Of a DNA stretch of 35,797 bases, positions 7,407-14,634 are shown piece by piece; positions within the stretch are counted from its first letter, which is position 1; every line of letters begins with the position of its first letter. The position numbers and the translations under genes were made by a program. Location: NCBI GenBank assembly GCA_023423065.1, contig JAFAGC010000031.1, forward strand, positions 1 through 35,797, written 5' to 3'. The stretch comes from Pseudomonadota bacterium. Lineage in GTDB: Bacteria; Pseudomonadota; Gammaproteobacteria; Steroidobacterales; Steroidobacteraceae. A model generated the notes under the pieces. That model was not told the origin of the DNA and did no database searches. It saw only the letters and a program-made list of their open reading frames with translations.

Positions 7407-9772
7407 GGAGCCTTCGGCTTCACGAACCACGCCGCCAGCGCGGGCAGCAGGATGATCGCGCCGAGCATGTTCACGAAGAACATGAACGTCAGCATGATGC
7501 CGATGTCGGCCTGGAACTGCAGCGGCGAGAACACCCAGGTCACGACGCCGATCGCGAGTGTGATGCCGGTGAAGATGATCGAGGCGCCGGTCACCTTCAT
7601 CGTGTTGCGATACGCGTCGTGCACCGACTGTCCCGCGCGCAGGTACTCCTGCATGCGGCTCCAGAGATAGATGCCGTAGTCCACGCCAATGCCGGCGCCG
7701 AGCGCCACCATCGGCAGCGTGCTGAGCTTGAGGCCGATCCCGACGATCGCCATCACCGCGTAGACCAGGATGGACACCAGCGCGAGCGGCAGGAACACGA
7801 GTATCGCGCCGAGCAGCGAGCGGAACGTGAGCAGGCACATGAGGATCACGGCCGCGAACACCCAGCCGAGGATCTGGTACTCCTTCGCCTTCACCGTCTC
7901 GTTCGTGGCCGCCATGACGCCGACGTTGCCGGCCGCGAGATTGAACGTGGCGTTCGCCTGCGGATTCCCGTCGCGCCAGTCCTTCACGGCGGCGACCACG
8001 CGTTCGATGGTCTCCGCCTTGTGGTCGCCCAGGAAGAGCATCACGGGCACGACGTCGCAGTCCGCGTTCAGCAGGCCGGTACTCGTTTCGATGTAACGCG
8101 TCGACTGCGTGAGCTGGTTGGCCTCGCGCGGGATGTTGCGCCACTTCAAACTACCTTCGTTCCAGCCCGCGATCGCGATCTTCGCGACCAGCGGCAGCGA
8201 CATCGCCTCCTGCACGCCTTCGACGTTGCGCATCGTCCAGGTGAAGTCGTCGACCGCCATCATGAGCCCGTGGCTCGTGCACACCGGTTCGGTGGCTTCG
8301 ACGATCACGGTCAGGATGTCGACGCCGATCGAAAACTTGTCCGTGATGATGTCGCTGTCGCGGTTGTAACGCGAATCGGGGCGCAGCTCCGGCACGCCCG
8401 ACTGCGTATCGCCGATGGGCGTCTCCCGGCCCTTCCAGGCGCCGAGCACGCCGAGCACGATCGATACCGCGATGATGATCGCGGCCGGCCCCTTGTTCGT
8501 GATGTTCGCGAGTTTGTCCCAGAACTCCGCGAGCCTCTGCTGCCGTGCCTCGACACGCGCGCGGTACTTCTCGTCCCACTTCACCCACGACACGAGCACG
8601 GGCAGGAGGATCAGGTCCGTGAGGATCACGATGGCGACACCGATGCTCGCGGTGATGGCCATTTCCTGCACGACGCGGACGGGAATGAGCAGGATCGTGA
8701 TGAAGCCGACCAGGTCGGCGAGCAACGCGATGATCGCCGGCATGAGCAGCTGCCGGAACGTCTGGCGCGCGGCCTCCTCGCTGCCGAGACCCGCGACCGC
8801 GGCTTCCTTGACCGCGCTGATCTTCTGCACGCCGTGCGAAACGCCTATCGCGAAGATCAGGAACGGCACCAGCAGTCCGAGCGGATCGATGCCGAACCCG
8901 AGCAGCACCAGCGTGCCGAGCTGCCAGATGACGGCGATGATCGAACAGACGATCGGCACCACGGCCACTTTCAGCGACTGCACGTAGTACCAGACGGCGA
9001 GCAGCGTGAGGGCGATCGTGATCACCGCGAACACGACGACGGACATCGCGCCGTCGGCGATGTCGCCGACGACCTTGGCGAAGCCGATCATGTGCACGTC
9101 GACGCCGGAACCGGTCGCCTGCACGATGACCTTGTTGCCCTGGATCTTGTCGCGCACGCGCTCCTCGAGCTCGCGCGCCACCTTGATCGGGTCGACCGGA
9201 TTCCCGGCCGCATCGTTCTCCAGGACGATGGCCGAGATCAGCGCGCCCGAGAAATCGTTCGCGACGAGCCGGCCGCGGATGCCGGCCTTGAGGATGTTCT
9301 CGCGCACGCGGGCCAGCGATTCCGGCGTCGGCACGAACTCCGAATCGACGACGTTGCCCGCCTCGATGCCGTCCTCGACGACCTCCATGTAGCGCACGTT
9401 GGGCGTGAACAGCGACTGCACGCGCGCGCGATCGATGCCGTCCATCACCAGCACTTCGTCGGTCGCGAGCTTGAGCGCGTCGAAGAAGCCCGGCTGGAAC
9501 ATGTTCCCGTCTTCGGCGATCAGCGCGATGAGTACGCGGTTGGCGCCGCCGAACTCCGCCTGGTGCTTCATGAAGGTCTGCATGTACTCGTGCCGGAGCG
9601 GCAGCTGCTTCGTGAACGCCGCGTCGATGCGCAGCCCGCGCACGGCGACCAGCAGCATCGCGGCCGTGACCAGCGCGAACAACACGAGGATCGTGCGGCG
9701 GTGGCCGAAGATCAGGCGCTCGAGCGTGCCCGCCAGTTTCGAATCCGCCCCGCTTCCGCCCGTGCCCGCCAT
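7403..9772 (-). CDS. RND/MMPL-family transporter (HpnN-like)
   Basis: A 789-residue inner-membrane protein with the duplicated RND layout: TM1 near residues 29-46, a periplasmic domain of about 200 residues, TM2-TM6, a second periplasmic domain, then TM8-TM12. Conserved stretches include PFLIFAIGVSHGVQ in the first half and ALGAGIGVDYGIYLWSR in the second, the latter being the MMPL/SSD-like proton-relay region. It is shorter than drug-efflux RND pumps (about 1,030 residues) and matches the MmpL/hopanoid-transporter (HpnN) type that moves hydrophobic molecules. It follows the Ycf48-like gene by 1 bp and overlaps the decarboxylase, so it belongs to one operon. The cargo is unknown; a lipid or steroid-like compound is inferred from the DUF1302/DUF1329 context. 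Confidence 0.9.
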   Translation of the reverse strand: MAGTGGSGADSKLAGTLERLIFGHRRTILVLFALVTAAMLLVAVRGLRIDAAFTKQLPLRHEYMQTFMKHQAEFGGANRVLIALIAEDGNMFQPGFFDALKLATDEVLVMDGIDRARVQSLFTPNVRYMEVVEDGIEAGNVVDSEFVPTPESLARVRENILKAGIRGRLVANDFSGALISAIVLENDAAGNPVDPIKVARELEERVRDKIQGNKVIVQATGSGVDVHMIGFAKVVGDIADGAMSVVVFAVITIALTLLAVWYYVQSLKVAVVPIVCSIIAVIWQLGTLVLLGFGIDPLGLLVPFLIFAIGVSHGVQKISAVKEAAVAGLGSEEAARQTFRQLLMPAIIALLADLVGFITILLIPVRVVQEMAITASIGVAIVILTDLILLPVLVSWVKWDEKYRARVEARQQRLAEFWDKLANITNKGPAAIIIAVSIVLGVLGAWKGRETPIGDTQSGVPELRPDSRYNRDSDIITDKFSIGVDILTVIVEATEPVCTSHGLMMAVDDFTWTMRNVEGVQEAMSLPLVAKIAIAGWNEGSLKWRNIPREANQLTQSTRYIETSTGLLNADCDVVPVMLFLGDHKAETIERVVAAVKDWRDGNPQANATFNLAAGNVGVMAATNETVKAKEYQILGWVFAAVILMCLLTFRSLLGAILVFLPLALVSILVYAVMAIVGIGLKLSTLPMVALGAGIGVDYGIYLWSRMQEYLRAGQSVHDAYRNTMKVTGASIIFTGITLAIGVVTWVFSPLQFQADIGIMLTFMFFVNMLGAIILLPALAAWFVKPKAP

Positions 9773-9773
9773 G

Positions 9774-10799
9774 CTAACTACCCGCGCCCGTGTCCAGGCG
9801 GATGATGCGCACGCCGCCTTCGCCGGCGACGATGACCGCGCCCGCGGCCCCCGGCAGCACGGCCGAGATCCCCTTGCGGTCGTCCTGCTGCGTCAGCCGG
9901 AACGTCTCGCCCGCATCGGAGGAGACCAGCAGCACGCCCGCGAGGCCCCCGATGATCACGCGCAGGTCGTTGACCGCCACGCCGTCGGTGAGCATCGCCG
10001 TGGTGTGCGACTGAAGCTCGTACCAGGTGTCGCCGCCGTCCGCGGACCGGAACAGATGACCGCGCAGTCCGAACGCCAGCAGTCCCTCGCCGCGGATGGG
10101 CACGAGCCCGAACAGGCTGCCCTCGTATGGGGACGGCAGCGCGCGCCAGTTCGCGCCGCGATCGTCGGAGCGATAGAGCCGTCCGCCCTCGGCGGCGATG
10201 TAGAGCCGCGGCCCGACGCCGACGATCCGGTTGAGGTGGTAGTCGGGAGGCAGTTCGCCTTCCTCGAGCGGCGCGGCTTTCGGGTCCGGCGGCGCGGCGA
10301 ACTTGCTGACCTGCCAGGTCCGGCCGCCGTCGTTGGTCGTGAGATAGGCGCCATACGCGCCGACGGCGATGCCGCTCACGCGGTTCGCGAACCACAGGTC
10401 GAGCAGTGGCTGTTGCGCCTCGGGCGCGAAGTGGGTGCGTGTCCAGGTCTCGCCGCCGTCCTCCGTCTTGAGGATGGTCTCGTCGTGACCGACGGCCCAG
10501 CCGTATTCCTCGTCGGCGAAGAACACCGCCGTGAGCATCGTGCGGGTCGGAACGCTCTTTGCCTGGCGCCAGGACGCACCCTGGTCGTCGGACAGCAGCA
10601 CGTGACCGCGCTCCCCTACGGCGACGATGCGCTGGCCGGCGCGCGCGAGATCGAGCAGCAGGGAGGAACTGGCGAGCGGCGCGATGCGCGCGGGCTGATC
10701 GGCGGCGTCGACGGGATCGAGCACCGCGGCGTCCTGCGCGAGCGCACCGCCACCCGACGCCAGCGTCGCGATCAGTGCGAGGCCGAGCCACTGCCTCAT
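9774..10799 (-). CDS. Ycf48/HCF136-like periplasmic beta-propeller (BNR repeats)
   Basis: A 341-residue exported protein with a signal peptide (hydrophobic 5-20, likely cleavage after ALA near 21). Six Asp-box repeats of the S/T-x-D-x-G-x-x-W/F type are seen: SDDQGASW, TEDGGETW, TNDGGRTW, SDDRGANW, SADGGDTW and SSDAGETF, predicting a beta-propeller. Proteins annotated as Ycf48-like photosystem assembly factors in non-photosynthetic proteobacteria usually accompany DUF1302, DUF1329 and an RND permease, and probably scaffold a transport complex in the periplasm. It stops 1 bp before the RND start. The ATG is preceded by a GAGGGG ribosome-binding site (minus strand). Confidence 0.85.
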   Translation of the reverse strand: MRQWLGLALIATLASGGGALAQDAAVLDPVDAADQPARIAPLASSSLLLDLARAGQRIVAVGERGHVLLSDDQGASWRQAKSVPTRTMLTAVFFADEEYGWAVGHDETILKTEDGGETWTRTHFAPEAQQPLLDLWFANRVSGIAVGAYGAYLTTNDGGRTWQVSKFAAPPDPKAAPLEEGELPPDYHLNRIVGVGPRLYIAAEGGRLYRSDDRGANWRALPSPYEGSLFGLVPIRGEGLLAFGLRGHLFRSADGGDTWYELQSHTTAMLTDGVAVNDLRVIIGGLAGVLLVSSDAGETFRLTQQDDRKGISAVLPGAAGAVIVAGEGGVRIIRLDTGAGS

Positions 10800-10841
10800 C
10801 CGACATCCCCTCGCAGGTGTTTTCGTTGACTACAAAGTAAA

Positions 10842-10872
10842 CGGGCCGGGTGGTTCAAGTCCACCCGGCCCG
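10842..10872 (-). terminator. Strong hairpin between the DUF1329 and Ycf48-like genes
   Basis: A perfect 12-bp GC-rich stem (arms 10842-10853 and 10861-10872, 7-nt loop) lies 18 bp after the DUF1329 stop codon. On the minus strand it is followed by TTTACTTTG, a weak T-rich stretch. It may terminate the DUF1302-DUF1329 transcript or partially attenuate transcription into the same-strand Ycf48-RND genes. Confidence 0.65.
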
Positions 10873-10890
10873 CGGTTTCCTAACTAACGG

Positions 10891-12273
10891 CTAACGGACT
10901 CCGCGACGCTGCAGGGCCGCCGGCTGATAGTCCGCGATCGTGCGCTTCTGCGAGAAGTCGCGGCTGCGCGGCTCTTCGTTGTCGAGACCCAGGGCGAGGT
11001 AGCGTCCGTTGGTCAGGTCGTAGACCGTCTCGAGCACCGTCCACAGCGCCGGCACGTCGTAGAAGTTGATGACGTGGCCTTCCTGGACGCGGAACAGCTG
11101 TCCGCGACTGTCGTAGCAGTCGACCGCGAGGATCTGCCAGCTGTCCTCGTCCACGTACAGCGTGCGGCGCGTATACAGGTGGCTCTGTCCCGCCTTGAGC
11201 TTGGAATCCACCACCCACACGCGGTGCAGCTCGTAACGCGCGAGATCCGGGTTGATGTGGTTCTTCTTGAGGATGTCGGTGTACTTGAGCGTGTTCGAGT
11301 GCAGCTTGTAGCTGTTGTACGGCACGAGCATTTCTTTCTTGCCGACCAGCGTCCACTCGTAGCGCTCGGGCGAACCGTTGTACATGTCGAACTGGTCGGA
11401 CGTGCGCAGGTTGTCCGAGTTGGTGCCCGGGTTGTCGAACGCGACGTTCGGCGCGCGGCGCACGCGGCGCTGCCCGGGGTTGTAGACCCACGCGCGGCGA
11501 TTCTCGACCGACTGGTCCAGCGTCTCCTGCACCAGCAGTACTTCACCCGCGAGGCGCGCCGGCGCGGTGGTCTCCTGGATGAAGTACGCGATGGTGTTGT
11601 TGAGGTTCTCGGACTTCGCGCCCGGGAGGCTGTACGCGACCATGGTCTCGTCGTGGAACTTGACCATGGTGTACGAGCCGCTCGCGGTCACCGGCGCCTG
11701 GCCGATGTTGCGAACGATGACGTCGCCGCGATAACGCAGCACGTGATTCCAGAAGATCTCGACACCCGACTTCGGGATCGGGAACGGAACGCCCTCTCCC
11801 GCCTTCACGACGCCGTTGCCGCCCTTGGCGAGCTCCGCGGTGGTGGCGATGCGCTTCGTCGCGTCGTAGATGCGCTGCGGCGAGGCGGCGCTGCGATGCG
11901 TCGGGTACACGATCATCTTGAAGCTGTTGCGATAGGTCTGGAGCAGCTTCTTGTGGCCTTCGGTCAGCTTGTCCGCGTACTGACCCATGTTCGCCGCGGT
12001 GATCGTGTAGAGCGGCTTGTCGTTCGCGAACGGATCGGGGTGATGCTGACCCGGCTTGAAGTTCGGGAAGCCCGCCTGCGCGGGTGAGGTCAGGCCGCCG
12101 TCCCAGGCCGGGATGGAACCGTCGGCATTGCCGGCTTTCTCCGCGCCCAACGGCGTGAGCTCGGCGCCGAGCTTAGCGGCCTCGGCCGCGGACACGGCCG
12201 CCATCGCGTTGACGCTCGAGAGCAATCCCGCGGCGAGTGCGGCGGCGGCGGACATCAGGGATTTTCTGGTCAT
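10891..12273 (-). CDS. DUF1329 family exported protein (LolA-like fold)
   Basis: A 460-residue protein with a Sec signal peptide (MTRKSLMSAAAALAAGLLSS, cleavage probably after AMA near 25). The mature start, AAKLGAELTPLGAEKAGNADGSIPAWDGG, and later PLYTITAANM are the classic DUF1329 N-terminal pattern. Members are predicted periplasmic carriers with a LolA/LppX-like beta half-barrel, and are usually encoded next to a DUF1302 outer-membrane protein and an MMPL-type RND permease. I infer that it ferries a hydrophobic cargo between the inner membrane pump and the outer membrane. It starts 19 bp after DUF1302. No catalytic motif is evident. Confidence 0.88.
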   Translation of the reverse strand: MTRKSLMSAAAALAAGLLSSVNAMAAVSAAEAAKLGAELTPLGAEKAGNADGSIPAWDGGLTSPAQAGFPNFKPGQHHPDPFANDKPLYTITAANMGQYADKLTEGHKKLLQTYRNSFKMIVYPTHRSAASPQRIYDATKRIATTAELAKGGNGVVKAGEGVPFPIPKSGVEIFWNHVLRYRGDVIVRNIGQAPVTASGSYTMVKFHDETMVAYSLPGAKSENLNNTIAYFIQETTAPARLAGEVLLVQETLDQSVENRRAWVYNPGQRRVRRAPNVAFDNPGTNSDNLRTSDQFDMYNGSPERYEWTLVGKKEMLVPYNSYKLHSNTLKYTDILKKNHINPDLARYELHRVWVVDSKLKAGQSHLYTRRTLYVDEDSWQILAVDCYDSRGQLFRVQEGHVINFYDVPALWTVLETVYDLTNGRYLALGLDNEEPRSRDFSQKRTIADYQPAALQRRGVR

Positions 12274-12292
12274 GATCTTTACCTCGTCGCGG

Positions 12293-14410
12293 TCAGAACG
12301 AGAATTTGAGAGTGGCCGCGACGAAGTCGCGGTCGTTCAGGTCGTTCCAGCGTCCGGCGCCGCCGAACTTGGTCCACGACATATCGATCTCCCATTTGGC
12401 CATCAGGTTCGCCGCGACGCCCAAAGTCAGACCGTATCGGCCGTCGACGAAGTTGCCGCCGGGGCCAGGCGTCGTGCCCTTGACGTCATGTTGCCAGCTG
12501 AAGCGCGGCAGCACGTTCCACGGGCCCATGAGGCCGGGGTACTCGAGGCGGCCCGCGATGCGATAACCGTACGAAGTGGCATCGGCGAAGCGGTTCTGCG
12601 GCTCGACCAGGTCGAGCGCGAGACATTGCGCCGCCGGCAGCGTCGGACAGTGCCGACCGCGCAGCTCGTAGTTGCCGCTCACGTTCGTCGCCGGGCCGTT
12701 GAAGCGCAGGCCGCGGCCGTTCGGTCCGCCCGTGAGCTTGTCGGGCATGTCCTGGACATGCGTGAGACCGGCTTCCGCGACCACCACCATCTGCGCGGCC
12801 TTGAGGATGTTCGTAAACGTCTTGGTCGCCGTGAACTGCACCTGGTAGGTGTCGTAGAGATCCCAGCCCGGCACGAGGCTGTCGAGGCCGAAGCCGCCGA
12901 GCTGGCCGCAATGCGTGAGCGTGGATGCGGCCGCATTGCCCTCCGGGCAGGTGGTCGGCAGCGGTGTACCGCGCAGCACCGCCAGGTTCTGCTCCAGCGG
13001 TGTCAGCGCCGCGAACAGCAACTCGACGTCGTCGAACTGCAGCGGCACGTCCTGTCGATAGGCGACTTCGCCCTGCAACGCGATGCCACCCCACTGCAGC
13101 TGCGTGTTGAAGGACAGGCCGATGAGCTTGATGTCCTCGGGATATTCGGTGAAGTAACCCGCCGTGAGCGCGTACTCGTGCGTCGCGATGTTGCTCGCCT
13201 GGTTGGTCACGTCGCCCTGCGAGAGGAACGTGTTCGCGCCGACCGTCGCGTACTGCGTCGCCTGCTCGAGCGTGAGATTGCCGCCCGCGGCCGCGGAGCG
13301 CGCGACACCGAGATTGGCCGCGGTCGCGATCGCGGCCGTCGGGGACAGTCCCGCGGCGATGGCCTGCGCCGCGCCGCCCACCGCGTTCAAAGCGCCGAAG
13401 GCGTTGCCGATGCCGCGCTGCGTGCCGGTGCGGCCCGAGATCAGCGGCAGACGGCTGTGGTAGTTCAGGAAGTAAAGGCCGAACTCCGTGCCGTTGTTGA
13501 ATCCCTGCGCGTAGTACTTGAGGCTGAGGCCGTACTGGCCGTCGTCATCGGGCTCGATCGTGTCCAGCCGGTTCACCGTCTGGAAATTCTCGATGTACGG
13601 ACCCCCGAGCGGGCGGAAGTCGACGCCCATGTCGGAGAACGAACCGAAGCCCAGCACGACCTTGCTGCCGCCGGTGGCCGCGAAGTCGTTGTTGCTGAAA
13701 TAGGATCCGGAGGGTTCGGGAACCGTCGCGTTCCAGTCGGTGATGTAGATAGCCTGCGCGGAAAAGGCGTCGGTGAACTGCACGCTGAAGTTGACCATCT
13801 CCTGCGGCAGGAACGCCTCTTTGAGCTCCGCGCCCGGCACGCGCAGGGCCGACACGTCGAAATGGTTGATGACGTTGATGCCCTGCTGGATGAACGTGCT
13901 CTCGCCCCAGCTCACCGCCTGGCGGCCGAGGCGCAGCTCGGCGGGCATGCTGCCGAGGTTGAACTTGGCATAGACGAAGGCGTCGAGCAGGCGCGTGTAA
14001 CTTTCGACCAGGTCTTCCGACTTGTCTGACAGCGGCGTGCGCTGCGTGTCGCCGGCGGCATCGTCGTAGAGCGCCGAGGCGCGCACGAAGGCGCCGAAAT
14101 TGCGCGTATTCAGCGACAGCTCGGTGAGCACCTTGAGCGCCCGGCTGTACATGTCGGTGCCGTAGTTGAGATTGCCGTCGTCGATGTTGGGCGACCGGCC
14201 GCATCCGCCATTCGCGATCGCAATCAGCCGGCAGTCGCGCTCTTCGATGCGCCACGCCTGGCCGTACGTGAAGGTGGTGTCCCAGCTTCCGCTGAGCGTC
14301 CCGTCATCGTTCTCGAAATCCCATGCGTAGGAGGCGGGCGACGCGAGTGCCAGCGTCGCGACGATCGGAAGCGAACGTACGACGTATCGCCGGATCAGAT
14401 CGTTTCTCAT
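12293..14410 (-). CDS. DUF1302 family outer-membrane beta-barrel protein
   Basis: A 705-residue protein with a signal peptide (cleavage probably after SYA near residue 29) and the mature start WDFENDDGTLSGSWDTTFTYGQAWR, typical of DUF1302. Amphipathic beta-strand patterns run throughout (LRLGRQAVSWGESTFIQQG; the WEIDMSWTKF stretch near the end), and the chain ends in Phe (LKFSF), the usual outer-membrane insertion signal. Family members are putative outer-membrane porins or channels encoded with DUF1329 proteins and linked to export or uptake of hydrophobic compounds. The ATG has a GGGGAAA ribosome-binding site. A roughly 220-bp region upstream separates it from plsB. Confidence 0.88.
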   Translation of the reverse strand: MRNDLIRRYVVRSLPIVATLALASPASYAWDFENDDGTLSGSWDTTFTYGQAWRIEERDCRLIAIANGGCGRSPNIDDGNLNYGTDMYSRALKVLTELSLNTRNFGAFVRASALYDDAAGDTQRTPLSDKSEDLVESYTRLLDAFVYAKFNLGSMPAELRLGRQAVSWGESTFIQQGINVINHFDVSALRVPGAELKEAFLPQEMVNFSVQFTDAFSAQAIYITDWNATVPEPSGSYFSNNDFAATGGSKVVLGFGSFSDMGVDFRPLGGPYIENFQTVNRLDTIEPDDDGQYGLSLKYYAQGFNNGTEFGLYFLNYHSRLPLISGRTGTQRGIGNAFGALNAVGGAAQAIAAGLSPTAAIATAANLGVARSAAAGGNLTLEQATQYATVGANTFLSQGDVTNQASNIATHEYALTAGYFTEYPEDIKLIGLSFNTQLQWGGIALQGEVAYRQDVPLQFDDVELLFAALTPLEQNLAVLRGTPLPTTCPEGNAAASTLTHCGQLGGFGLDSLVPGWDLYDTYQVQFTATKTFTNILKAAQMVVVAEAGLTHVQDMPDKLTGGPNGRGLRFNGPATNVSGNYELRGRHCPTLPAAQCLALDLVEPQNRFADATSYGYRIAGRLEYPGLMGPWNVLPRFSWQHDVKGTTPGPGGNFVDGRYGLTLGVAANLMAKWEIDMSWTKFGGAGRWNDLNDRDFVAATLKFSF

Positions 14411-14544
14411 TCACTTTCCCCTGAAGACCGCGGAACCGCTGCGTGTCGCGAGGTAAAGGCAGCCATACCGGTGGCCGTGAACATCTTAATGTTGCCGCAC
14501 CGCTGCTCCCCTCGCGGATGCGCAGCGCGGCCTTGTTGCGGACC

Positions 14545-14550
14545 AGTATA
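14545..14550 (-). promoter_or_regulatory. Candidate -10 box upstream of the DUF1302 operon
   Basis: TATACT on the minus strand lies about 135 bp upstream of the DUF1302 start, in the only sizeable gap before the transport block. It is a good -10 match, but no good -35 hexamer stands at 16-18 bp, so an activator or another sigma factor would be needed if it is real. I see no clear T-run terminator for plsB in the same gap. Confidence 0.25.
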
Positions 14551-14634
14551 GCAGCGGCCTCCCTGCCCAAAGCTAGGGCACCCGCGCGGGGCGATCCCCT
14601 GGCCACTCCCCGAGATAGTTGGACGGGGTTCGTC

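Noticed and set aside
7407..8144. N-terminal extension of the decarboxylase
   Set aside because: It lies inside the permease gene in another frame; the protein is complete from 7406 by family length.
7619..9805. A 728-residue open frame on the plus strand
   Set aside because: It lies wholly antisense to the RND permease and is dominated by Arg, His and Asp; no domain is visible.
9774..10799. A photosystem II assembly role for the Ycf48-like protein
   Set aside because: There are no photosynthesis genes, and the context (RND, DUF1302, DUF1329) points to envelope transport.
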